A stretch of DNA of 20,015 nt from Bacteroides sp. UBA1317 (lineage in GTDB: Bacteria > Bacteroidota > Bacteroidia > Bacteroidales > Bacteroidaceae), in assembly GCA_002307035.1 (NCBI GenBank), contig DBTL01000143.1, forward strand, positions 1 through 20,015, written 5' to 3'. Shown here piece after piece: positions 1 to 8,403 of this stretch (position 1 is its first letter; each line of letters begins with the position of its first letter). Position numbers and translations under genes: made by a program. Under the pieces are notes generated by a model. It did not search any database. It saw nothing but the letters and a program-made list of their open reading frames with translations, and was not told where the DNA came from.

Positions 1-453
1 CGTAGCATCCATAAAGGTAGGCATATCCTCTTTCGAAATGTGCAGCATACGTTGCAACATATCCGCCACCTGCTCTTTCGATGCCTGTCCCTTACCTGTA
101 ATCGCCATTTTTATCTTTAGCGGTGCATATTCAGTTATCGGAATATCCCTGCTCAGCGCCGCCGCCATGGCCACCCCTTGAGCACGTCCCAACTTCAACA
201 TCGACTGCACATTCTTTCCAAAGAACGGAGCCTCAATGGCAACCTCATCAGGTAGATAACTCTCAATAATGCCAATGACACGCTCAAATATCTTACCCAA
301 CTTCAGATAATGGTCCTTATATTTTCTCAAGTCGATTACCCCCATCGCAACCAATTCTGGTTTGGTGCCCGTAATCTTCAGCACACCGTACCCCATGATC
401 GTCGTCCCCGGGTCGATACCCAAAATAATCTTTTCCTTTACCGGTTGAATCAC
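1..453 (-). CDS. ruvC: Crossover junction endodeoxyribonuclease RuvC (3' end cut off by window)
   Basis: RuvC cuts Holliday junctions symmetrically during recombination, acting with RuvAB. The 151 visible residues have the RNase H-like fold signature: GIDPGT with catalytic Asp14, a second acidic residue Glu74 in VAIEAPFFGKN, and the third, Asp149, in the last codons (MDAT). The fourth Asp would lie just outside the window, so about 35-40 residues are missing relative to the usual 185-190. The start is a GTG at 453-451 whose last bases form the TGA stop of the upstream DUF4286 gene (GTGA overlap). A GGAGGTGAAGGAG purine stretch lies just upstream, so translation is probably coupled. Family assignment is firm; only the C-terminus is unseen. 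Confidence 0.97.
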   Translation of the reverse strand, partial: MIQPVKEKIILGIDPGTTIMGYGVLKITGTKPELVAMGVIDLRKYKDHYLKLGKIFERVIGIIESYLPDEVAIEAPFFGKNVQSMLKLGRAQGVAMAAALSRDIPITEYAPLKIKMAITGKGQASKEQVADMLQRMLHISKEDMPTFMDAT

Positions 454-758
454 TCCTTCACCTCCATTAATGTGGGAAATCCTACCACCCTATTATTGAA
501 TATATGGATTAAATCCTCGTTGAGTTGTCTTCCCTGCTCCGTGTGCCACCGATGTAGCAAGAGCGAACTTTCCACCTCCCACTGTAGTGAGTAAGATGAA
601 CCACCATCCTCATTCCGATGACTCAACACCTCACACAGTCTTGGCCTTTTCAACATTCCAACCATCTCTACTTGAGGGATATAACATTCTTTGAGCCAGA
701 TTAAAAAAGTGCTAAGTACTTCATCCTCTATTTGGTAGGTCGTATTATAAATCAACAT
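450..758 (-). CDS. DUF4286 family protein
   Basis: A 102-residue cytoplasmic protein of the DUF4286 family, recognisable from the N-terminal MLIYNTTYQIEDEV, the W-L-K-E-x-Y-I-P stretch, the central SYSLQWEV strand and the C-terminal VVGFPTLMEVKE. The family is small, probably a ferredoxin-like alpha/beta fold, and has no established biochemical role. It overlaps ruvC by 4 nt, so the two are one transcription unit with coupled translation; this suggests a housekeeping link to DNA repair, but that is only context. A candidate promoter lies 28-35 nt upstream (CAAACTTA on the plus strand). Confidence 0.88.
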   Translation of the reverse strand: MLIYNTTYQIEDEVLSTFLIWLKECYIPQVEMVGMLKRPRLCEVLSHRNEDGGSSYSLQWEVESSLLLHRWHTEQGRQLNEDLIHIFNNRVVGFPTLMEVKE

Positions 759-785
759 TATATATATATTTTATGATTATCCCCG

Positions 786-793
786 CAAACTTA
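786..793 (-). promoter_or_regulatory. Candidate -7 element for DUF4286-ruvC
   Basis: On the minus strand this reads TAAGTTTG, a full match to the Bacteroidetes -7 consensus TAnnTTTG, 28 nt upstream of the DUF4286 start. No clear TTTG is seen at -33. It sits back to back with the tRNA promoter at 817-824. Confidence 0.5.
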
Positions 794-816
794 GCAATTA
801 TTTCAGAATAATCTAT

Positions 817-824
817 TATATTTG
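817..824 (+). promoter_or_regulatory. Candidate -7 element for tRNA-Ala
   Basis: TATATTTG matches TAnnTTTG and ends 46 nt before the mature tRNA 5' end, leaving a short leader for RNase P removal. A good TTTG at -33 is not visible (nearest is TTAG at 791-794). Confidence 0.5.
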
Positions 825-870
825 CCCCGTCAAAAAAAGGAAATCTATCCTTATTGACCGAAAACGTAAT

Positions 871-944
871 GGGGGGTTAGCTCATCTGGCTAGAGCGTAA
901 CACTGGCAGTGTTAAGGTGATCGGTTCGAGTCCGATACTCTCCA
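871..944 (+). tRNA. tRNA-Ala (anticodon GGC)
   Basis: A 74-nt cloverleaf can be folded by hand. The acceptor stem is GGGGGGT with ACTCTCC (7 pairs, two of them G-U) and discriminator A at 944. The D stem is GCTC/GAGC, the anticodon stem TAACA/TGTTA with loop CTGGCAG, and the T stem ATCGG/CCGAT with loop TTCGAGT. The anticodon at 905-907 is GGC, which reads Ala GCC/GCU. The third acceptor pair is G3-U70, the alanyl-tRNA synthetase identity element, which independently supports Ala. CCA is not encoded. Confidence 0.95.
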
Positions 945-950
945 CTCTTC

Positions 951-972
951 AAAAAAGGCCAAAGCCCCGGCC
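951..972 (-). terminator. Candidate terminator of umuDC
   Basis: On the minus strand GGCC-GGGGCTTT-GGCC is followed directly by a run of Ts (plus-strand A at 951-956). The stem is only 4 bp, all G-C, so the hairpin is weak, but its position about 60 nt past the umuC stop fits. It lies just beyond the 3' end of the convergent tRNA. Confidence 0.4.
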
Positions 973-1032
973 ATACGGTGTTAGAGAGCACTTTCCCTTT
1001 TCCTCGAAGAAGGTACTATGATGAGATACAAA

Positions 1033-2286
1033 CTACTTGCAATTAATGGTCATTATCTCATTGATATCAGTTGTATAATGTTTTGATAAAAGCTCCTGCT
1101 TTAATCTCCACTCCCTACCTGTGCCTTGAACGGCCAACTTTACCTTATTACTATGCTCACCATTGATTTCGTCAATAGCTTCCATAAGCCTATCCCTCTT
1201 CTTACGATCAATATTATCAAATAGACTCAATTGCGCTCCCTCGGTAATTTCCATAATAATCACACCAGCCTTTTTATATCGGTATCCTTCCATAAAAATG
1301 GATTTCAATCCGACTAAAGCGTACTTTGCTATCTCTGCTGTATCAGCCGTAGGTACGGGAAGTTTAACAACAATGTTTTTCCAGTACTGAGGAAGTTCCT
1401 CCCTGAAATTATTCGTATGGATGAAAACCATGAGTGAAGCAGCATAAGATCTTTGTTCTCTCAACTTACTAGCGCAGGTCGACGCATAAGTACTCACCGC
1501 TTCAGATAAAGTATCAAAGTCGGTTATCATCTTCCCAAAGCTTCGGGACATGCAAATTTGTTTCTTCGCAGGTGCGATATCTTCCATATCAATGCAAGAT
1601 TCACCCTGTAATTCTTTCCAAGTTCTCTCGCCTACTACACTCATATTCTTGCGTACCCACGAACCTGACAACTGTGTAAAATCATACGCCGTTTCAATCC
1701 CTTGCTTTTCCAATTTTGAAGCCAAGCGTCTGCCAATACCCCACACATCACCTATCTGAAAGAGCTTTAATGCTTTTATCCTTTTTTCTTCCGTATCAAT
1801 TATACATACACGTTTGTAAGCTGGATACTTTTTAGCAAACTTATTAGCCATCTTTGCAAGCGTTTTTGTAGAAGCAATACCAAGAGAAACTGGAATACCA
1901 GTTCCTTTCGCTATCTTATTTACAATGCTTGTACCCAACTTTTGGAGAGACTTAATGCCTGATAGATTCACAAATGCTTCGTCAATGGAATAGACTTCAA
2001 TCTCCGGAACTTGTTCAGCAAGAATCGTCATTACCCGGCCCGACATGTCACCATAGAGAGTATAGTTTGATGAGAAGACCGCAACATTATGGGTAGAAAC
2101 CAGCTCTTTGATCTGATAAGCGGGTGCTCCCATCTTAATACCTAATGCTTTAGCCTCGTTGGAACGTGCAATTACACAACCGTCATTGTTAGATAATACA
2201 ACGACAGGCCGCCCATTAAGATCAGGGTTAAACACCCGCTCACAAGAAGCATAAAAGTTGTTACAGTCCATTAATCCAAACATCAT
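1033..2286 (-). CDS. umuC: Y-family DNA polymerase V catalytic subunit UmuC
   Basis: Translesion DNA polymerase that, with processed UmuD, copies past damaged bases in an error-prone way. At 417 residues it is normal length. The palm motif FGLMDCNNFYASCE carries catalytic Asp7 and the likely steric-gate aromatic Tyr12; SIDEAF carries Asp102 and Glu103. A helix-hairpin-helix type segment (IGDVWGIGRRLASKL) lies near 168-182. The C-terminal part contains QLSLF at 352-356, a good match to the beta-clamp binding motif of E. coli UmuC. The ATG at 2286 overlaps the umuD stop (ATGA), indicating coupled translation; a second ATG follows at once and could be the true start. Confidence 0.96.
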   Translation of the reverse strand: MMFGLMDCNNFYASCERVFNPDLNGRPVVVLSNNDGCVIARSNEAKALGIKMGAPAYQIKELVSTHNVAVFSSNYTLYGDMSGRVMTILAEQVPEIEVYSIDEAFVNLSGIKSLQKLGTSIVNKIAKGTGIPVSLGIASTKTLAKMANKFAKKYPAYKRVCIIDTEEKRIKALKLFQIGDVWGIGRRLASKLEKQGIETAYDFTQLSGSWVRKNMSVVGERTWKELQGESCIDMEDIAPAKKQICMSRSFGKMITDFDTLSEAVSTYASTCASKLREQRSYAASLMVFIHTNNFREELPQYWKNIVVKLPVPTADTAEIAKYALVGLKSIFMEGYRYKKAGVIIMEITEGAQLSLFDNIDRKKRDRLMEAIDEINGEHSNKVKLAVQGTGREWRLKQELLSKHYTTDINEIMTINCK

Positions 2287-2723
2287 CGCCTTCTCCTGTT
2301 CTTTTTAATTGTATAAGTAACAATTCCCCAAACAATAAAATCATTATCACTTGTTACTTTTATCGTTGGATATGCTGAATTAGAGGGCACTAAAAGTGCG
2401 TGACGACCCTCAAAGCGTACCCTTTTTAAAGTAAAATCACCATCTATGAAACACACAGCTAAATCATCTTCTTGTAGATCGAGGGACTTGTCTATCACAA
2501 GTACATCTCCTTCCTCTATTCCTTCATCTTTCATTGAATCACCGACAACCCTGCCATAGAACGTGCTTGCCGGATGCTGGATAAGCTCTTTATTCAAATC
2601 TAGCGCAAGCTCAAGATAATCTTGTGCAGGACTTGGAAAACCAGCTCGAATGCCTTCATCAGCATACGGTAACGGTAATGATGAAGAGATATCAACAGAT
2701 AATATTTCGAGATTCTTTGCCAT
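2283..2723 (-). CDS. umuD: UmuD-like self-cleaving S24 peptidase, Pol V accessory subunit
   Basis: A 146-residue LexA/UmuD-type serine peptidase without a DNA-binding domain. The predicted self-cleavage site is Ala27-Gly28 in IRAGFPSPAQDY. The Ser-Lys dyad is Ser63 in VVGDSMKDEGI and Lys100 in FTLKRV. RecA-stimulated cleavage would give UmuD', the form that pairs with UmuC. It is first in the umuDC operon and overlaps umuC by 4 nt. The C-terminus ends in a basic KKNRRRR tail. Induction by DNA damage is expected from the family, but no recognised SOS box is visible here; candidate control signals are listed separately. Confidence 0.95.
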   Translation of the reverse strand: MAKNLEILSVDISSSLPLPYADEGIRAGFPSPAQDYLELALDLNKELIQHPASTFYGRVVGDSMKDEGIEEGDVLVIDKSLDLQEDDLAVCFIDGDFTLKRVRFEGRHALLVPSNSAYPTIKVTSDNDFIVWGIVTYTIKKNRRRR

Positions 2724-3036
2724 GGCAGCAAAGATAATGATTTAATTGAAAAAGAGAATACAGCTGTTTGGAATAGCGAACTTTAGGCAGATATTGAGTT
2801 AAGCATTAAAAAAACAACTATAAATGAAGAATAGTAAATTTCAGGAAAACTGTAGAACTGTGTATGTTTCAGAGATTTTGCAATGCGGGGTTAACTGAAT
2901 GCTTACACTTTATAAGAAACTCATTTAGTGAGTTAGAGGCATTATATTATAGCAAAAATAAAAGCCAATAATATATATATTGATTAAAAAAAATACACTA
3001 TTTTTAAACTCTAATTATTTCTAAATATATAGATAC
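2724..3036. other. Intergenic region between divergent umuD and the NACHT-like gene
   Basis: 313 nt, very AT-rich, with no credible ORF. It holds the candidate umuD -7 element, a palindrome ACAGCTGT at 2760-2767 (extended to ATACAGCTGTTT with one mismatched pair) and an inverted repeat AACTCA-tttag-TGAGTT at 2918-2934. TATGTTTC at 2863-2870 and TATTTTTA at 2999-3006 are one-mismatch -7 elements for the plus-strand gene; neither has a well-spaced TTTG. Which, if any, is used cannot be decided by eye. Confidence 0.5.
2729..2736 (-). promoter_or_regulatory. Candidate -7 element of umuDC, very close to the start codon
   Basis: Reads TATCTTTG on the minus strand, a full TAnnTTTG match, but only 5 nt separate it from the umuD ATG. 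If it is used, the mRNA would start at or next to the start codon. No TTTG is found about 20 nt further upstream, so chance is possible in this AT-rich stretch. Confidence 0.35.
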
Positions 3037-6000
3037 ATGAAAAAGCAACAAGATCAATCAATCAAACAATATATACGCCCTCTTTTCATTTCATCAGATT
3101 CAGTAAATGAAATAGATGCCCATAGAAAAGCATCTCAAGAAGATAGAATCTTTGAGAGAGAAGAATGCGTTACGAATTGCAAAGAAATTTCTTTCGAAGC
3201 CCTTAAAGATTTAAAAAGAGCAATAATATTGGGAGAACCAGGTTGCGGAAAGAGCCGACTAATACAAGAATACGAAAAATCGTATAAACACAAAACAGTA
3301 TTGCTAAAAGAGTGCAATTTTGAGAAAGAATTAGAAGATATTAAAACATTTACGAACAACAATAATGAAGAGCATTTTATATTCCTAGATGGACTCGACG
3401 AAGTGGATGCATCATTATTTCCTTTTGCCATAAAATTTATCTCGCAAATTTCATCTAAATGCCCCAATGCTACTATTTGGAGTACATGTCGTGAATTTTA
3501 CATAAAAGGAAAGATCAGCCTATTCAGTCAGGTGCCAGAATTTAAATACGTATTAATAGAGAATTTCGATCAACAGAGAATTCTTGATTTTATCAAAGAA
3601 AACATTGATAATAAAGAGATTAAGGAAATAATTACTGCTAGTATTAATTCAAAAGAAACAAATCACTCTTTCTTATCAATTTTTAAAATACCCCGATATT
3701 TGACTGAAATATGTAAGGTGATTAATGAAAATAACCTTTCATCTGAAGAAGTAAGAAAGTGGAAAAGAGCAGATTATTTTGAAAAAGCAATATATAGCAA
3801 GCTTGAAACAGAGAATGAACGCTTGAATGGTATTACTGTTTCCAAAAGAGTTTTAGAGAAATTAGCTCTGGTAATGGAAATTAAGCGAACAAATATAATT
3901 ACACGTGATGAATTTATAACTATCCTAGATGAACTCAAATCAAACTTATCCATCACTTTTTTGTGTTTTTCTTCAATAGAAAAATTCATAAAACGACTTC
4001 TGAAAGAAACTGGAGAAAACATCCAGTTTGAAAACACAGAATTCCAAGAGTACCTAGCAGCCAAAGAAATATTAAGGATGAAATCTCCGGAACAAGTTCT
4101 ATATGATTTTATGGTCAATACAGATTTCCTTCATATATATGAAAACTGGTTTGATGTCTTAGGTTATATTGTTGAATTAAAGCCAAACATACTCATCTTC
4201 ATCGCAGAATTAGTATCAAAAAAAAGAAATCAATTAAGTGACGAGCGCATCCTTAAACTTATTTATTATGCCGATTTAAAAGCAATAAACAATGAAGAGA
4301 GAGAACAATTATTCGCCATTTACTATACATATTTCATGACTCATGAATTATCTATAAATCAATACGCAGATATTCTTATCCAATTATATACTCCTAACAT
4401 GTATGATAAATATTTCTATTGCCTACCAGAGGTTGATTCAAGCATCAAGTATTACTATAAAATCAGAAATCAAACCAACATTATATGCCAACTCATTAAT
4501 AAGAAATTAGTATCAACTGATAAAAGGAACACATGGGTTAACTATTTGAAAAGTTTAGTAAAAGGAGAGGGAGACCATCTTACTAAAAATACAGCATTGT
4601 ATTCATTGGGAAATATTTCAGAAAAAAAAGCCTTACTTGGGCTCAAAAAATATGCTTATGAAGAAGCAAATGAGAGTATAGAGAAATGCTATCTCTATAA
4701 TTTATCAAAAGTACAATCAGAAGATCAAAAAACAATTGATATGTTCTTTGATGGCATATTAAAAAATTATAAAGAAGGCGCATATGGCATAATGGGCATA
4801 AATAATGCGAAGAAAATTTTAGTAGTCTATAATAGACTATTAGGTGATGATCAATATTATCAATCTTTTTTCAACAATCATCCTTACTCAATACATTATT
4901 ATGAAATATCTGGACAACTAAGAAAAGTATATGAATATTCTCCTGAAAAATCAATTGAATTAGGTGTTAAGCTTTTAAAAAAGATCGTAGCAGGAAAACA
5001 CTATATTAATTACTCACAACAAGAATTATGTAAAGAAATAGTTTCATTTTTTAAAAATAGAGACCTTAATCTAATCGCGACTCTACTAAGTTTTTTCCAA
5101 AAAGAATTTATACTGAAAGATATGTTATGGCTATTCCTTCCAGTCATTTCATTCGAAGATCTTCAGATAATAAAAAGCTATAGTTGTGAAATAATTGGCA
5201 GTAGACAATCCGACGAAATAATACAACATATATTACATCAAATAAAAGATAGCAATAATCCCGACAAGGAGAATATTTACGAAAGAGGAAGAGCCCTATA
5301 CCCTGATGAATATAGTAGATGGGAAAAGAAAATAGTCACAGATAAGAAAATAAATCCGAATATTGAAGAAATTAATAAATTCAATATTAATGACATTAAC
5401 GAATGCTACTATGCAGTAGAAATCGCATGCAAATTGTCCCCCGAAGAAATTTCCATTTTAGAAAATAAAGAAAAATTAGCAGAAGCTATTACAAAAATTA
5501 TAGATACAATAAATTTCGATGAATTTAAGGTAAAACGTACAAGTAATGCAATAAATTTCAATAATATATTCATTATGAACTTGAGCAAATACATTACTAT
5601 TTTATCTTATATTGATAATTTTGACATAATAAAGAGTAAATATAGAACACTCATTATCAAATACATTCCAATTTACTATGATTACAACAATAACTCAGCA
5701 GATACATTGGAACTACTATTCAAAATTGTAGGTGATATTTCTCCTAGAGAAGAGATTGAGCTATTTAACTGGATAAATAACAGAAACGATGATTACATAT
5801 ACATGAGTCCTGAAAGTTTGTTTACAATGATAAAAAAATTCAAGCTTTATAATTTTGAATCATTAGTCAAACGTTTCCTTTTGCCTGGGTATAAAGATGC
5901 TCATAGGGCAAAAAAAGCTTTTGATTTATTAATGGAAGATTTTATGGATATCGATAAACTATATTTAACTAATTTATTTAAAAGAGAAAAAGAGATTTTA

Positions 6001-7011
6001 AGAGGATCATTAAAAGAATCAGCCAATTACTTTCTTATTAGTAAGTTTGGTGACTTAGGAGCTGCTAAATGGCGTATAAAATTTATAAAAGAAAATATAT
6101 ACAAATTCGATTTATATAATTTTGAGGGATCTCGTGGGGTATCCCTTGAAGAAATTGAGATGAATAACCCTACAATGTGTAATTGCTTCTATGAAAATCC
6201 TCGAGTAAAATACAAAGAGCTATTTCTATCTCTAATTGAACATTCACTCGACACTAACACAAATAGAAAGTTTCTTAAATATAGCCAGTATTTGCAAACT
6301 ATGAGCTTTGAGTACTTCAAGAAGCTAAATAATAAAGAATATATTAAAGAAGTGACCAAACTCATTAACAAACACGAGAATAAGCATGCAGTGACGGAAT
6401 GCATGCCATTACTTAGGAATGCGCAAATCTACATTACAAACCAAATAAACATCCTAGAAGTTCAATATGCAGTCGAAATATATAATACAGCTATATCATC
6501 AAAATATATACAAATAAAAAATAATCAAGATTTATTTTATGTAACAGAAAAAGCTATAACAAACATAATCAACGTAATCAGGAATGAAGGATTATACAAA
6601 CCACTCACAAATGAGACTCACGCAAATGAAGATTTAATCCAAAAAACACTTAAGGTAGCACTTATTAACGAATTCTTCAAGTTGGGTTTTAGAAATGTTG
6701 ATATTATAAGAGAGGAAAATCTTTACGATGATAAAAGAACGGATATTTTAATAAAATATGGCTTTATTGGACCGATTATGATGGAATTAAAATTATTACA
6801 TAATACTGAAATTCAAAATCAAAAAAAGTCCTTAGCCTATAAAGCTAAGCTACAACAATATATAGCAGCGAGCTATTCTCAATATTCCTATTATATAGTT
6901 TTTAAGGTCAGAAAAAATGAATCAGACGTTGAAGTAAAACGATATGAAAAGTTGAAAGAAGAATATGAAAAAATAGATAATCTAAAAATGATGCTAATAG
7001 ACTGCGTTTAA
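3037..7011 (+). CDS. NACHT/STAND-like NTPase with C-terminal PD-(D/E)XK nuclease-like domain; candidate anti-phage defence protein
   Basis: A 1324-residue protein with three visible parts. The NTPase has Walker A GEPGCGKS (66-73), Walker B IFLDGLDEVD (115-124, the DGLDE form typical of NACHT), a sensor-like STCRE at 149-153 and a proline motif KIPRYL near 217-222. Its winged-helix segment ends in FENTEFQEYLAA (331-342), matching the conserved F-x-x-x-x-F-Q-E-Y/F-x-A-A of NACHT proteins. About 360-1180 is helical and repeat-like, a likely sensor. The C-terminus has Asp1236 in RTDIL, Glu1250-Leu-Lys1252 in MMELK, then LQQYIAASYSQY, with Glu1198 upstream: the order of a PD-(D/E)XK active site. 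No signal peptide or membrane segment is seen. The gene is markedly more AT-rich than its neighbours and has no obvious Shine-Dalgarno site, which fits horizontal transfer. Domains are well supported; the defence role is inferred from architecture. Confidence 0.85.
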   Translation: MKKQQDQSIKQYIRPLFISSDSVNEIDAHRKASQEDRIFEREECVTNCKEISFEALKDLKRAIILGEPGCGKSRLIQEYEKSYKHKTVLLKECNFEKELEDIKTFTNNNNEEHFIFLDGLDEVDASLFPFAIKFISQISSKCPNATIWSTCREFYIKGKISLFSQVPEFKYVLIENFDQQRILDFIKENIDNKEIKEIITASINSKETNHSFLSIFKIPRYLTEICKVINENNLSSEEVRKWKRADYFEKAIYSKLETENERLNGITVSKRVLEKLALVMEIKRTNIITRDEFITILDELKSNLSITFLCFSSIEKFIKRLLKETGENIQFENTEFQEYLAAKEILRMKSPEQVLYDFMVNTDFLHIYENWFDVLGYIVELKPNILIFIAELVSKKRNQLSDERILKLIYYADLKAINNEEREQLFAIYYTYFMTHELSINQYADILIQLYTPNMYDKYFYCLPEVDSSIKYYYKIRNQTNIICQLINKKLVSTDKRNTWVNYLKSLVKGEGDHLTKNTALYSLGNISEKKALLGLKKYAYEEANESIEKCYLYNLSKVQSEDQKTIDMFFDGILKNYKEGAYGIMGINNAKKILVVYNRLLGDDQYYQSFFNNHPYSIHYYEISGQLRKVYEYSPEKSIELGVKLLKKIVAGKHYINYSQQELCKEIVSFFKNRDLNLIATLLSFFQKEFILKDMLWLFLPVISFEDLQIIKSYSCEIIGSRQSDEIIQHILHQIKDSNNPDKENIYERGRALYPDEYSRWEKKIVTDKKINPNIEEINKFNINDINECYYAVEIACKLSPEEISILENKEKLAEAITKIIDTINFDEFKVKRTSNAINFNNIFIMNLSKYITILSYIDNFDIIKSKYRTLIIKYIPIYYDYNNNSADTLELLFKIVGDISPREEIELFNWINNRNDDYIYMSPESLFTMIKKFKLYNFESLVKRFLLPGYKDAHRAKKAFDLLMEDFMDIDKLYLTNLFKREKEILRGSLKESANYFLISKFGDLGAAKWRIKFIKENIYKFDLYNFEGSRGVSLEEIEMNNPTMCNCFYENPRVKYKELFLSLIEHSLDTNTNRKFLKYSQYLQTMSFEYFKKLNNKEYIKEVTKLINKHENKHAVTECMPLLRNAQIYITNQINILEVQYAVEIYNTAISSKYIQIKNNQDLFYVTEKAITNIINVIRNEGLYKPLTNETHANEDLIQKTLKVALINEFFKLGFRNVDIIREENLYDDKRTDILIKYGFIGPIMMELKLLHNTEIQNQKKSLAYKAKLQQYIAASYSQYSYYIVFKVRKNESDVEVKRYEKLKEEYEKIDNLKMMLIDCV

Positions 7012-7126
7012 CGTAGAACGTGATAACTCTAATAGTACTTTGCGGATAAAGAGATACCCACCAATAACACTATGATCTGATAATCCATATCCGCACAACA
7101 AAATCTTCATAGAACGCAATCAAATG

Positions 7127-7149
7127 TTTCAGTTCTCTAATCACTGAAA
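7127..7149. terminator. Weak hairpin between convergent genes
   Basis: TTTCAGT-tctctaatc-ACTGAAA forms a 7-bp stem between the ends of the NACHT-like gene and the minus-strand lipoprotein gene, followed on the plus strand by a T-rich but not pure-T stretch. A second, more distant pair TGCGGATA (7041-7048) and TATCCGCA (7088-7095) encloses 39 nt. Either could end transcription; neither is a textbook terminator. Confidence 0.3.
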
Positions 7150-7182
7150 TTATATCGATTTCTTACATTTTTGAGTCAATCT

Positions 7183-7890
7183 TTAGTCTCTCTGATGAGC
7201 GGGTACAGTGAATTCCTGAGAATCGCAAATTACTCCGTTTTCATCGGAAACCGCTACACGAAGAGTAATCTCACCCTCTTTTAACTTATTACCCGCATAA
7301 ACAGTAGCAGTGTAGCGAATACCTTCTCCCGGAAGAATTTGTTCTATCATAACTGATGGAGAAATACCGATATATTTCATATTGCTCACTTGTTCCACAA
7401 TAGGAACCACGCTATATGCAGGCCTTTGTCCTTCGTTCATGACTTCAAAAATCACTTTACTATTTTCTCCGGCATCAATCGCTTGGTTTCGACCATCGTC
7501 TATAAAACGAATATTGCGCAATCTCAATAAATTTGAGGGCTGCTGAACACGAGGACGTTCTGTAATATTCGGCCTTGAATACATTTCATTACGAGTATCC
7601 GGAATATAAATACTATTCGTCGATTCTTCTTGGGGAGTAGTTAATGCATTACCAATAGCCGCTCCGGCAATTGTGCCAATGATCGTTCCAATTGCTGAGC
7701 CACGATATCCGCCTCTCCAACCATTGTTATTTTCCCCAATCAAACCGCCTACCGCATTTCCCAGAGATCCACCGACAGAAGCTCCTGCAAGCGTAGCGTT
7801 CGGATCACCCATTCGTCCTGTGGCACATCCACTTAATAAAAGAGTGGAAAGTAATAACATTGCTATTTGTCTTCTCATGATCACTATCAT
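7183..7890 (-). CDS. Glycine-zipper lipoprotein with C-terminal Ig-like domain
   Basis: A 235-residue predicted lipoprotein. A hydrophobic leader ends in LLLSGC, with lipidated Cys22 if the first ATG is used. A better start may be the internal Met5 (ATG at 7878-7876), which gives the more usual MRRQ signal-peptide start. Residues about 33-86 are rich in Gly and Ala with GGSLGNAVGGLIG and SAIGTIIGTIAGAAIG, a glycine-zipper pattern that tends to pack helices in or on membranes. A proline- and arginine-rich linker follows. From about 120 the protein looks like a beta-sandwich of the CARDB/NEW3 kind (VIFEVMNEGQRPAYSV, then PGEGIRYTATVYA). Not recognised as a named protein. It follows the DsrE-like gene by 28 nt and is likely co-transcribed with it. 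Confidence 0.8.
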   Translation of the reverse strand: MIVIMRRQIAMLLLSTLLLSGCATGRMGDPNATLAGASVGGSLGNAVGGLIGENNNGWRGGYRGSAIGTIIGTIAGAAIGNALTTPQEESTNSIYIPDTRNEMYSRPNITERPRVQQPSNLLRLRNIRFIDDGRNQAIDAGENSKVIFEVMNEGQRPAYSVVPIVEQVSNMKYIGISPSVMIEQILPGEGIRYTATVYAGNKLKEGEITLRVAVSDENGVICDSQEFTVPAHQRD

Positions 7891-7918
7891 TTAATACGAG
7901 GTTCGCTAGATACTTATG

Positions 7919-8254
7919 CTATACCGTAATAAGAAACTCTCCCTTCTTTATGTAAGAAGTCATCGGTTCTCCCATATAACGAACTGTTACACCAAGCTTA
8001 TTTAAAGTATCCGTAACTCCAAAATTATCACAGCAGTCTTTGCAAGCCTCAATGGTTACTCCTGCGTGCAGCATCTCCATAATTTCAGTCTGTACCTGCG
8101 TATCATGACCAGCCAGCTTTACTGAAGCTCCCCAAATAATAACATTCACTTGCTCATACCAATTCTTTCTAATAGAATTGGTGGCATACATTGACAACAT
8201 ATTGAAAATGGTATCCTTGTTGTCCGTTGTCCAAAGAATATTAAGCTTGTCCAT
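7919..8254 (-). CDS. DsrE-like family protein
   Basis: A 111-residue soluble alpha/beta protein of the DsrE/DsrF-like fold. The N-terminal strand KLNILWTTDNKDTIFNML, the second strand VNVIIWGASVKL, the helix TQVQTEIMEML and the segment VTIEACKDCCDNFGV are typical of the short Bacteroidales members. Cys71, Cys74 and Cys75 (CKDCC) lie where related proteins carry their reactive sulfur-transfer cysteine; whether they handle sulfane sulfur or a thiol switch is not known. Not fused to other domains. No clear promoter was seen upstream. The next gene downstream is the glycine-zipper lipoprotein, with no evident functional link. Confidence 0.82.
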   Translation of the reverse strand: MDKLNILWTTDNKDTIFNMLSMYATNSIRKNWYEQVNVIIWGASVKLAGHDTQVQTEIMEMLHAGVTIEACKDCCDNFGVTDTLNKLGVTVRYMGEPMTSYIKKGEFLITV

Positions 8255-8370
8255 ATAAAAGTGATTTACTGTCTTCGATTTGTGTTCAGTTATCCCTAAA
8301 AAAGATTATTTTGCGACTGCTAAGTTATTAAAAAAAAGAATTTCTTAAGATTATTATTTCCTAAACTTCT

Positions 8371-8403
8371 GGAAAAAATATTGTCCGCTGTTCCCAACGG
8401 CGG
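8371..8403 (-). terminator. Candidate terminator of the maturase/repeat-protein transcript
   Basis: On the minus strand CCGC-C-GTT-ggg-AAC-A-GCGG folds into 7 pairs with one C-A mismatch (8385-8403) and is followed, after 6 nt, by six Ts (plus-strand A at 8373-8378). It stands out as a GC-rich patch in AT-rich DNA. It lies over 300 nt beyond the repeat-protein stop, so the transcript would have a long 3' tail. Confidence 0.45.

Noticed and set aside
871..944. tRNA-Ala as an integrative-element attachment site
   Set aside because: No copy of the tRNA 3' end was found to the right of the accessory block and no integrase gene is present in the window.
2724..3036. Classical LexA/SOS box for umuDC
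   Set aside because: No CTGT-N8-ACAG or GAAC-N4-GTTC type site was found; only the short ACAGCTGT palindrome is present.
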